Virus record (IMG/VR): IMGVR_UViG_3300034105_001689
Location: 1 to 39,155 of that record
Direction: 5' to 3' (one strand)
Source of the DNA: a virus
Length of the DNA: 39,155 nucleotides
The notes under the pieces are model-generated. The model made no database searches. It was not told where the DNA came from and was given only the letters and a program-made list of their open reading frames with translations. Positions 29,550-36,472 of the stretch are shown here, piece after piece (positions within the stretch are counted from its first letter, which is position 1; each line of letters opens with the position of its first letter). Position numbers and translations under genes: made by a program.

Positions 29550-30065
29550 TTAATTCAGTTCTTCTACTTCTTCTTGAATTACTTCACCACCGTCTCTTCT
29601 ATCTTGAGATTCCAACACAGTATCTAAATTCCAACCATCATACGCTGTTAGTTTCTCACAACCTCTATCCATCCAATAGTATTCTGACATCCATTCATCC
29701 CATTTAGAATCAACTAACTTAATAAAGTTCTCGTCGTTACCTCTATCTCGGTATCGTTGGATGAACTCCTCTTTTCGATTATCATCCGGGTAAACCAAAT
29801 AGAAGTATAGACAGTTGTCTAACAAAGCATCTCTCACTTCTTTATGTGAAGAAACAAAGATGTGTTTGTATTTTCCAATATTCTCTTTGATATGGGTAAT
29901 ATAGTTCTGTGGAAACTCAGGGTTTCTTACCTTTTCACCATTCTCATTAATAACCCAACTAAAACCACTTGAATCAGAATCCAAAGTGGTGTCAGGATTA
30001 TTTTTATGATAGGTAGTTTTTCCCACTCCGGGAAACGCAGATACTATCTTAGTTCTCAACTTCAA
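29550..30065 (-). CDS. P-loop nucleotide kinase-like protein
   Basis: A 171-residue P-loop protein. Walker A AFPGVGKT lies at residues 10-17, then LDSDSSGFSW with possible substrate/Mg residues, FVSSHKEVRDAL around the Walker B region, and an Arg-rich lid (KEEFIQRYRDRGND). This matches the small (deoxy)nucleoside/nucleotide kinase-like ATPases found in phages. The substrate is unknown. The start at 30065 overlaps the upstream gene by 17 bases. Confidence 0.78.
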   Translation of the reverse strand: MKLRTKIVSAFPGVGKTTYHKNNPDTTLDSDSSGFSWVINENGEKVRNPEFPQNYITHIKENIGKYKHIFVSSHKEVRDALLDNCLYFYLVYPDDNRKEEFIQRYRDRGNDENFIKLVDSKWDEWMSEYYWMDRGCEKLTAYDGWNLDTVLESQDRRDGGEVIQEEVEELN

Positions 30066-30312
30066 CTTCTGTTGTTACAACCTCAGCATCGGTTACGTTA
30101 ATTTCATTTACATCACCCACAACCTCAGCATTTAATTCAGTTGTCTCACCATTTTCATTTTGGTATTGGGCTTTCAACTCTTCCATTTGTTTTTCAAACA
30201 TTTCTTGATACTCCGCTTGAGCTTTTTTTCTTAATCCTCTAAGAGAGTTGTTTCTTGTTGCAACTCTTGCTTTGTGAGCCTTTGCTCCACCACGTAATTT
30301 TGACTTTGGCAT
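30049..30312 (-). CDS. Small basic-start protein, 87 residues
   Basis: The N-terminus is strongly basic (PKSKLRGGAKAHKARVATRN) and could bind nucleic acid, a helix follows (AQAEYQEMFEKQMEELKAQY), and the tail is acidic and Val-rich. No family is named; I have the impression that similar starts (MPxSKLxGGAKAH) recur in flavobacterial phages. It overlaps the kinase-like gene by 17 bases in the replication block. Confidence 0.6.
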   Translation of the reverse strand: MPKSKLRGGAKAHKARVATRNNSLRGLRKKAQAEYQEMFEKQMEELKAQYQNENGETTELNAEVVGDVNEINVTDAEVVTTEVEVEN

Positions 30313-30324
30313 AATTGTTTTTAT

Positions 30325-30852
30325 TTAATTGTTGTTTATTTCGTTATTCATTTGTTCTCGTATTTCTTCTAAAGTTATTCCCGGTTCATTCTCAACTTGT
30401 TCTTTAACTTTTTGAGTTAATTTATCAATAATGTTTTGAGCCAAATTATTATCTCTTTCGGAAGTCGCCTTACTACCAGGAGTTGTTTCATCCTCGTCGT
30501 CTTCATTTCTATAATAATCTAACCAATCCGGTCTCTCTTGAACTTTAATACTTTCAACCTTCTTAATCATTTTTTGAACTTCAGTTTCAGACCCTTTTAA
30601 CATTTTAGATATCTGAACTTTTCGTTCAATATTTCTAAACCTATTGTAATAATCTTGAGTCTTTGCTCCGTGAAAGTTAATATCGGTTTTATTATCTTCT
30701 AAGTAATATATGATATCAACGATTTCATCACTGTCGTCATTAATTCCCATATCATTTACCAACTGAAAAAAATCATCACATTTAATAATCTTTCTCGTCT
30801 CTGTTTTATCTCTCAAAAACTTAATTACAAAGTCACCTAATTTATTTTCCAT
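30325..30852 (-). CDS. Hypothetical charged protein, 175 residues
   Basis: No family recognised. Helical, very rich in Asp/Glu/Lys/Asn, with an acidic linker (DWLDYYRNEDDEDETTPGSK) and a helical end with several Gln and Asn. It lies in the replication/recombination operon, 12 bases before the basic-start gene. A DNA- or protein-contact role is only a guess. Confidence 0.55.
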   Translation of the reverse strand: MENKLGDFVIKFLRDKTETRKIIKCDDFFQLVNDMGINDDSDEIVDIIYYLEDNKTDINFHGAKTQDYYNRFRNIERKVQISKMLKGSETEVQKMIKKVESIKVQERPDWLDYYRNEDDEDETTPGSKATSERDNNLAQNIIDKLTQKVKEQVENEPGITLEEIREQMNNEINNN

Positions 30853-30855
30853 ATC

Positions 30856-31200
30856 TTAATTTTTTGTTGGTCTATTTTCTTCAAACCATTCTACCATCCC
30901 ATTGAACGCCCACACAAATCCGGAAGCAATCAGTCCATCAAAGAACCAACTAACCCAACCCGGTGTTCCAATCAAAGACGTTGATGGTGAATAATACACA
31001 ATTGAAAGGAAAAAACCAACCCACGTGCTAGTACACATCATACAAGTTAATAAATCCCCAAAGAATTTTGCAAGCCCATTAAAAGGTAACACACTATTAC
31101 CCCAATCTTTTAATCCATTTCTAAATCCTAGGAATATAGACCCGTAGACTAAGATGTTTGACATTCCGTATGCCGCTAATAACCAAATTAATATTATCAT
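30856..31200 (-). CDS. Membrane protein with CxxC motif (DUF1360-like)
   Basis: I start at the ATG at 31200, one base after the upstream stop, instead of the longer frame from 31215. The 114-residue product has three or four membrane segments and a C-x2-C within one of them (LLTCMMCTSTWVGFFLSIVY), similar to small bacterial membrane proteins of the DUF1360 type. The function of that family is not known. It sits between DNA-metabolism genes without visible functional link. Confidence 0.6.
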   Translation of the reverse strand: MIILIWLLAAYGMSNILVYGSIFLGFRNGLKDWGNSVLPFNGLAKFFGDLLTCMMCTSTWVGFFLSIVYYSPSTSLIGTPGWVSWFFDGLIASGFVWAFNGMVEWFEENRPTKN

Positions 31201-31201
31201 A

Positions 31202-31873
31202 TTACATTGTTTCACTTATGTTGGAACCTTTTAAATAGACAGCACCCTGTTCTACTCTTATGGATTCCAATTGTTTATTTATTTTTTCAAGGTCCTCAAT
31301 CCTTGTGTTCTTTAAAGATAGTTCTTTTCTAAGTTTCTGTAAAGTTTCTTGGAGAAGTAATGATTTGTCATTTGATTTTTCAACTTCAACAATTCTTTCC
31401 ACAATCGTTTCAACCGGAACTTCTTTGATAACCTCAACTATTTTTTCAATAATTATTGGTTCAGGTTTGTCACAAATATTGTCTAAATTTGGGACAGGAA
31501 CTTCTTGAATAACATTTACAATCTTCTCTTTTATTATTTCAACAGTCACCTCCTTAATCACCTCTCTATCAACATATTGGATGACTTCCACTTCTTTAAT
31601 TATTTCAACGGGGATTTCAACATATTTAACAACCTCTTTGATAACTTCAACAGGGACTTCCACTCGTATTTCACGGATTACCTCAATTTCCACCTGTTTT
31701 TCTTCAATCCCACTCGTTTTTTCTGAATCATCACCAAGTAAACCATATTTGTTAATGTTAAACCCTTCAGTATAACATTTGGATATGAACTTATCCACAT
31801 CCTCAATATTGTTTAACTTACAATAATCTTTGACGCTATTTAATTGACTATGTGTTAGTTTTATTTGTGACAC
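31202..31873 (-). CDS. Val/Glu/Lys-repeat coiled protein, 223 residues
   Basis: A short helical N-terminal domain (KLTHSQLNSVKDYCKLNNIE) is followed from about residue 60 to 170 by degenerate repeats of the type IKEVPVEVIKEVV, like those in the membrane protein at 24636-25397, and then by a canonical coiled coil (QETLQKLRKELSLKNTRIED). It probably forms a long rod. No family recognised. It ends one base before the next gene and is preceded immediately by the small gene at 31874. Confidence 0.6.
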   Translation of the reverse strand: MSQIKLTHSQLNSVKDYCKLNNIEDVDKFISKCYTEGFNINKYGLLGDDSEKTSGIEEKQVEIEVIREIRVEVPVEVIKEVVKYVEIPVEIIKEVEVIQYVDREVIKEVTVEIIKEKIVNVIQEVPVPNLDNICDKPEPIIIEKIVEVIKEVPVETIVERIVEVEKSNDKSLLLQETLQKLRKELSLKNTRIEDLEKINKQLESIRVEQGAVYLKGSNISETM

Positions 31874-32056
31874 CTATTTAATTTTTAACCCACTAAAATA
31901 CTCAAAATCATTAATACTAAACTCTTCAGTTCTTCCTGGTGTCGAACGATTATAATCAACAATTACTTTGGTATCAGTTATTTCTTTTATGGTCACATTG
32001 ACCGGTGTAGAGCCTAAATCTAAATCAAGTGTTCTACCTATTAAATTAATTTCCAC
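31874..32056 (-). CDS. Small beta-rich hypothetical protein, 60 residues
   Basis: An acidic, beta-type product (MEINLIGRTLDLDLGSTPVN, then IKEITDTKVIVDY) that may be a small SH3-like barrel. No family recognised. Its start overlaps the gp47-like gene by 11 bases and its stop abuts the next ATG, so it is translationally coupled. Confidence 0.55.
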   Translation of the reverse strand: MEINLIGRTLDLDLGSTPVNVTIKEITDTKVIVDYNRSTPGRTEEFSINDFEYFSGLKIK

Positions 32057-32831
32057 TATTAACTAGTTTCTCGGTTCCGTTTATAATATCATCAAATGAT
32101 TTCATCTTAAATGATAAGAAAGGTTTTGGATTATCCAAATCAACAAATGAATACTCATCTGTTTCTAAATCATAAATCCCAAATCCGTGTTTGGTTATTG
32201 TCTCACCATAATTCTGTTGAATTGTTGAACCCACCATATACGCTTTCTTTCCACCCGGGATGTTGAATATTTGTCTTTTGTGAATATCCCCACATAATAC
32301 CAAATCACAACCATCAAACTTATCGGTTTCAAATCCGGTCTCAAATTTATATCCGATGTCGGTTGTTAACCCCTGAACCGGTCCGTGGAATAAACCAATT
32401 TTTAATCTACCTGTTTTTTCAATCTCAGGTGGAATGTTATGGTCAAGTAATGAATACACCACCCAATCAACATTATCATCCTCGTATTCACCTCTATTCT
32501 TCAAATAAACAATGTTGTCATTCTTTAATGAATCAATCACAGGTGTAAGAGCATCCAATCTTGAGGAGTTGGACTCCAAGAAGTCGTGGTTCCCAATTAT
32601 AACTATGGTTTTAGCAATCTGAGAACACTCCGTAAGAATCCAAGCGACGAACTCAATAAGTTCAGGTGTCATTTGGTTTTTGGAATGAACCAAGTCTCCG
32701 GTGAATACAATCCTATCCGGAGCAATCTCTTTGAATTGTTCTAACATATTATTTAAGATTCCACGATATAAGTCGTGGTCTTTGAATAATCGTATGTGTA
32801 AGTCACTAAAGTGAACTAATTTTTTAATCAT
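32046..32831 (-). CDS. SbcD/Mre11-type nuclease (T4 gp47-like)
   Basis: A calcineurin-like metallophosphoesterase of 261 residues. I start at the ATG at 32831 (MIKKLVHFSDLHI), ten bases after the upstream stop. The motifs are in order: SDLHI (9-13), GDLVH (45-49), GNHDF (80-84), a His in GLFHGP (149) and GDIHKR (181-186). These bind two Mn ions for nuclease action. Shortness compared with E. coli SbcD reflects a missing C-terminal part, as usual in phage gp47. Its partner is the gp46-like ATPase at 27175-29544, in the same operon but separated by six genes. Confidence 0.9.
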   Translation of the reverse strand: MIKKLVHFSDLHIRLFKDHDLYRGILNNMLEQFKEIAPDRIVFTGDLVHSKNQMTPELIEFVAWILTECSQIAKTIVIIGNHDFLESNSSRLDALTPVIDSLKNDNIVYLKNRGEYEDDNVDWVVYSLLDHNIPPEIEKTGRLKIGLFHGPVQGLTTDIGYKFETGFETDKFDGCDLVLCGDIHKRQIFNIPGGKKAYMVGSTIQQNYGETITKHGFGIYDLETDEYSFVDLDNPKPFLSFKMKSFDDIINGTEKLVNSGN

Positions 32832-32841
32832 ATTTTTTTTA

Positions 32842-33063
32842 TTAGTGAGTCCCATTTGTTAATGAAATTCCGTGTTTAATACCTGAAATAAAATCTTGAG
32901 TTTCATCTTCAGTCATATTCTTATATTTCTCTCCAATTATAATTCCAATCTCATTACCACAGTCACTCAAGTCACCGGTATAGTTCATTCTCCCAACATT
33001 TTCTTTTAATGAGTTGGCAATCCAATTTAAATCATTTGTATCAAAAGTTCTTTCAGTAATCAT
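32842..33063 (-). CDS. Hypothetical protein, 73 residues
   Basis: A small acidic helical protein (RTFDTNDLNWIANSLKENVG) with one Cys. No family recognised. Its ATG overlaps the stop of the zinc-ribbon gene and it lies directly before the gp47-like gene. Confidence 0.55.
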   Translation of the reverse strand: MITERTFDTNDLNWIANSLKENVGRMNYTGDLSDCGNEIGIIIGEKYKNMTEDETQDFISGIKHGISLTNGTH

Positions 33064-33278
33064 TACTTATCAAATAATTTAAATTCCACATTTACGTGAC
33101 CACAATCATCACATCTGTATGTTGGGAACGGAACTATAGTGTCTTCCGAACTTCCTGTTAACAATTTGTTAACTTTTTTTATCATAACAACTTCTTTGAA
33201 GTAGATACTGTCACACTCCTCACATACTAATGTAGGTTGTTTTTTTAAATCAATCTTTGGTTGTAATAAATCGTCCAT
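33063..33278 (-). CDS. Zinc-ribbon protein, 71 residues
   Basis: Two CxxC pairs, CEEC at about 19-22 and CDDC at about 56-59 (YRCDDCGHVNVEFKLF), form a classical zinc ribbon around a short hairpin. Such small proteins often contact DNA, RNA polymerase or other proteins. The position in the replication/recombination operon is the only further hint. Confidence 0.7.
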   Translation of the reverse strand: MDDLLQPKIDLKKQPTLVCEECDSIYFKEVVMIKKVNKLLTGSSEDTIVPFPTYRCDDCGHVNVEFKLFDK

Positions 33279-33306
33279 ATGTTTTTCTTTTAAATTTAGT
33301 TATTTT

Positions 33307-34170
33307 TTACTTCTTTGTCAAATATTTTGTCACATCCATCTTCAAGATTGTTTCTTGAACTTCTTTAGGAACACGGAACTCTTCATACTGACCAATTTCT
33401 TTTACAAGAACAATTACACATCCATACAATTTAATGTTTTCGTATTTGGTTCCTTGTAACATTTTAATAAGAAGTTTCCCGTAAAATGGTAATTGGGTAA
33501 AATAGTGACCCAACGCATTGTTTGGTAACTTATCAAACGGGTAATACATCTTTTTGGTAAAGAACGATTCTTCAAAGTTCTTCGGCTTATTACTTTTCCA
33601 GTCTGTTATCACCAAACCAAACTCAGTTTGTTCCTTATTCATAATCAACCACACCTTATCCGGTTGTCCTGTATATTTCAACTCGGGGTCACCCAATACA
33701 ATCTCCGTGTCCAATAACACAGCACCCCTCTCAACCATAAGGTCCAAGTAAGCCGTTCCCGCAGATATCATACTATCCCCCTTTAATATTTGGGTGAAGT
33801 CACATTCAAATATGGGTTGTCTTACTTCTTTGTAATCCCCAAACATCTCAATGGTTTTCTTCTCCAACATATAGTGAACTCTACTCCCCATATTGGTTGA
33901 ATAGTCACCCGCCGCTTTCCACTCATCTAATAGTTGTTGTTGAACCTCAGGGTCTCCTTTGGCTTTCTTTAGTGAGATACCTTCCGTATCAAACTCCTCG
34001 TAGAAATATTTCATTACCTTACTAACAGACGGATAATCACTTCGGATTACACCGGTTTCATCCTTCATATAATAAGTGTGGGTATCCTCAACGAATGTTA
34101 ACCCAAGGTCCTCTCTTCGTTTATCTAACAACCCCCTTATTTCTTTTGCAACCTCATTTAAATCTATCAT
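33307..34170 (-). CDS. PD-(D/E)XK nuclease (Cas4/RecB-like exonuclease)
   Basis: A 287-residue nuclease of the PD-(D/E)XK superfamily. Motifs in order: GSRVHYMLEKK at 95-105, Glu156 in DTEIVL, TGQPDKVW at 168-174, and the core D190-W-K192 (VITDWKSNKPKN). The flanks (YPSVSKVMKYFYEEF near 46-60) match the family's usual first helices. It probably acts as a single-strand exonuclease in recombination or DNA turnover. It starts one base after the primase gene in the same operon. Confidence 0.82.
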   Translation of the reverse strand: MIDLNEVAKEIRGLLDKRREDLGLTFVEDTHTYYMKDETGVIRSDYPSVSKVMKYFYEEFDTEGISLKKAKGDPEVQQQLLDEWKAAGDYSTNMGSRVHYMLEKKTIEMFGDYKEVRQPIFECDFTQILKGDSMISAGTAYLDLMVERGAVLLDTEIVLGDPELKYTGQPDKVWLIMNKEQTEFGLVITDWKSNKPKNFEESFFTKKMYYPFDKLPNNALGHYFTQLPFYGKLLIKMLQGTKYENIKLYGCVIVLVKEIGQYEEFRVPKEVQETILKMDVTKYLTKK

Positions 34171-35070
34171 CTATTTCATTGTATAAAAATGATTATCTAT
34201 ATCACCTCTTAAATCAGCAACATCGGCATCACCCGTTAGTTTTATTATTTTAACCTTACCATATAGTCTACCCCCATTTAAGTTGTGGTATAGTTTTACG
34301 GCATCTTGCCACGCATCAGCATCAAGACATATAATTATATTCCCATTTGCCTTCTCATATAATGTATTAAGTAACAACTCCGACATATGTTTTCCCAACA
34401 TAGCAATACTATTTGGTAGGAAGATAGCATCAAACGCTCCTTCACAAAGATAGATATCGGCATTCCAATTAATTGTACTTTCAAAGAAGATTATCTCATC
34501 TTTTGCCGCCTCCGGGTTCTTATACTTAGCACGACTATTTGGGTCCCAACTTCGGGCGATAAAATAGTTTAATTCGTCCTTACTATCATAAGAAGGAATT
34601 ATTATCCTACCCGAGAACGCACCCCTATCACAGAATCCAATTCCATATTTCTCAACAATCTTATCTGTAATACCACGTTGGGTTAAGTAATTATATGCCT
34701 GACGACGAACCGGATAAACTAAACTACTATCTTTGAATTTGGTAAATCCATCAGGTAGTTTTAGTTTGTCAACACGTTTCTCTTTTGGTTTGTGATTTTC
34801 CGGTTGAAGTAGGTTGTAGATTTTTTTCTGTTTCTTATTACCAAAAGTATCTATAAGTTTTCCAAGAGGTCCTTTGGTATTGTTTTCATCCCCACAACTC
34901 CAACACTTGTAGACGTGTTCAAAGTAGTTCACCTCCATATTTCCCTTATGTTGGTCTTCATCGCATATTGGACAGTCAAAAGATATCTGACCCTTTGACT
35001 CATAGTGAAGTTTCTCATCCCCTAAGATATCGTGTAATATCTCCAATAAAATTTCCGCATCATCTGACAT
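34171..35070 (-). CDS. DNA primase with zinc ribbon and TOPRIM domain
   Basis: A 299-residue primase. An N-terminal zinc ribbon (C33, C36, C56, C59; CPICDED and CWSCGDE) is followed by a linker and a TOPRIM catalytic domain: LCEGAFDAI with E210 and D214, and ICLDADAW with D250 and D252, which bind Mg for RNA primer synthesis. It is a compact relative of DnaG without helicase or C-terminal domain. It is first gene of the replication block. The ATG lies only four bases after the TATCTTTG element at 35082-35075, so the mRNA may be nearly leaderless, unless the true start is downstream. Confidence 0.9.
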   Translation of the reverse strand: MSDDAEILLEILHDILGDEKLHYESKGQISFDCPICDEDQHKGNMEVNYFEHVYKCWSCGDENNTKGPLGKLIDTFGNKKQKKIYNLLQPENHKPKEKRVDKLKLPDGFTKFKDSSLVYPVRRQAYNYLTQRGITDKIVEKYGIGFCDRGAFSGRIIIPSYDSKDELNYFIARSWDPNSRAKYKNPEAAKDEIIFFESTINWNADIYLCEGAFDAIFLPNSIAMLGKHMSELLLNTLYEKANGNIIICLDADAWQDAVKLYHNLNGGRLYGKVKIIKLTGDADVADLRGDIDNHFYTMK

Positions 35071-35074
35071 ACAG

Positions 35075-35104
35075 CAAAGATACGAATAAAATTATTATTA
35101 TCAA
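35075..35104 (-). promoter_or_regulatory. Bacteroidetes-type promoter (TTG-N19-TATCTTTG) for the replication block
   Basis: Minus-strand TTG (35104-35102), 19 bases, TATCTTTG (35082-35075). The ATG of the primase starts at 35070, in the expected region of the transcription start. Confidence 0.75.
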
Positions 35105-35129
35105 AACTTTATTAGTTTTTTAATCCCCC

Positions 35130-35139
35130 TATATTTATG
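35130..35139 (+). promoter_or_regulatory. Late-type promoter motif TATATTTATG
   Basis: TATATTTATG on the plus strand, 18 bases before the ATG at 35158, in the divergent region between the primase promoter and the virion operon. Confidence 0.4.
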
Positions 35140-35157
35140 ATAATAACTTTTAAGCAA

Positions 35158-35379
35158 ATGCCAACGAATATTTTAATTAACGACATATCAGGAGCAACAC
35201 CGTTCAATGTCTATCTATGTGACCAAACAAACGTCACTTGCGTTTATATTGATACAATCCCCGCATTGTCGTTACCATACGATTTTCAGGTCCCATCAAT
35301 AATGGAAAATCAACCATCATATAATTTAAAAGTTGTCGATAATAATGGTTGCGTATCAATCTCAAATATCTTAATTTAA
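35158..35379 (+). CDS. Small putative virion protein (family with 38663)
   Basis: I start at the ATG at 35158 (the frame is open from 35137), because the longer start overlaps the promoter motif and the shorter one aligns with the start of the sister gene at 38663: MPTNILINDISGATPFNVYL against [20 protein letters not shown]. The 73-residue product is a single beta-type domain with three Cys and a terminal DNNGCVSIS. The sister carries the same domain followed by a Thr/Pro tail. I infer a small surface or tail-fibre component. First gene of the plus-strand operon. Confidence 0.65.
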   Translation: MPTNILINDISGATPFNVYLCDQTNVTCVYIDTIPALSLPYDFQVPSIMENQPSYNLKVVDNNGCVSISNILI

Positions 35380-35380
35380 T

Positions 35381-36442
35381 ATGCCTTGTAATTCAACATA
35401 CTGTATAAGCAATACCGGATTAGTAGGTGCCGACGATAATTACATTACAGGAGGAACCTATAATGGTGACACCTATTGGTCAGGACAAACAAGTGGTTGG
35501 ACCATTTATTACTCAACCGGAACAACTAGTCAATGGTGTTTATCAGATACTTTAGGAGGACCTTGTTACTTGACAGGTAAATCACCTTGTAGTAGTCTAT
35601 GTCCTGATTTATCAAGTATTTATGTTTTTAGTGGTATATGTTTAACACCTACCCCAACACCTACACAGAATTGTGATGTGTTAGATTTTTCCGCAATGTT
35701 TAATTGTGATTTTATTCAGACACAAACACCCACACCTACCGCTAGTGTTACTCCAACTCCGACAATAACACCATCACCAACTAATTTCTGTTCAATTATT
35801 GGTATTGACGCTAGTGGATATACCTACACACCAACTCCAACACCAACACCTACCGTAACACCCACAATGTATTACGTAAATAATAGAAAAGCTCGATTAC
35901 CTTTCTATTCATCCTTAATTGCTAGAAATTGTGACGCGTCCGGATTGGCTATCTTTACAACAATAGAAGGACAAATTATATGTCCCGGCACTCAAAAATT
36001 CCAAGATTGTTTTGATAATAAACAATATTATTACGCTAACGAAATAACTGGTGTTCCAACGGGAACTCAATTTGAGTTATATTCGGTTTATTTAGCACTT
36101 GTATATTACAATGGTGTGAATGAATTAAAATGTGTCTCATATTATGGTTATGATTATAATCACGGAAACGATTCCATAATTCAAATTACAAACCCGGTTT
36201 CGTATGGTCTTTCAACAGAAGGTGATTGTATATACTGTCAACCAGATACTGTGCCAACACCTACACCAACACGAACTCCAACAATGACACCTACCCAAAC
36301 AATGACAATGACACCAACACAAACGCCAACACAAACACACACACCAACACCAACTAATACTCCAACATCAACATTACCAATTGTTTGTTTAGATAGTGGT
36401 ATGTCAGGGTATTCATTTTCAAATACTGTGTGTCTTAGTTAA
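35381..36442 (+). CDS. Thr/Pro-repeat virion-type protein, 353 residues
   Basis: A Cys-rich, Ser/Thr/Tyr-rich protein with four stretches of TPTPTPT repeats (near residues 88-95, 113-132, 150-161 and 291-330). Between them lie compact Cys-containing modules, the largest at about 165-285. Such Thr/Pro rods occur as extended linkers in surface proteins of phages and bacteria and may be glycosylated. No enzymatic motif or signal peptide is seen. It follows the previous gene by one base. A fibre or decoration role is inference. Confidence 0.65.
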   Translation: MPCNSTYCISNTGLVGADDNYITGGTYNGDTYWSGQTSGWTIYYSTGTTSQWCLSDTLGGPCYLTGKSPCSSLCPDLSSIYVFSGICLTPTPTPTQNCDVLDFSAMFNCDFIQTQTPTPTASVTPTPTITPSPTNFCSIIGIDASGYTYTPTPTPTPTVTPTMYYVNNRKARLPFYSSLIARNCDASGLAIFTTIEGQIICPGTQKFQDCFDNKQYYYANEITGVPTGTQFELYSVYLALVYYNGVNELKCVSYYGYDYNHGNDSIIQITNPVSYGLSTEGDCIYCQPDTVPTPTPTRTPTMTPTQTMTMTPTQTPTQTHTPTPTNTPTSTLPIVCLDSGMSGYSFSNTVCLS

Positions 36443-36447
36443 TAGTA

Positions 36448-36472
36448 ATAAAATAAAATAAAATAAAATAAT
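36448..36472 (+). repeat. AAAAT pentamer repeat in the leader of the next gene
   Basis: About four and a half copies of AAAAT directly before the ATG at 36473. Bacteroidetes favour A-rich leaders for translation start, so this could act as an enhancer with variable length. Confidence 0.6.

Noticed and set aside
35137-35157. Longer start of the first virion-operon gene at 35137
   Set aside because: It overlaps the TATATTTATG motif, and the start at 35158 aligns with the sister gene.
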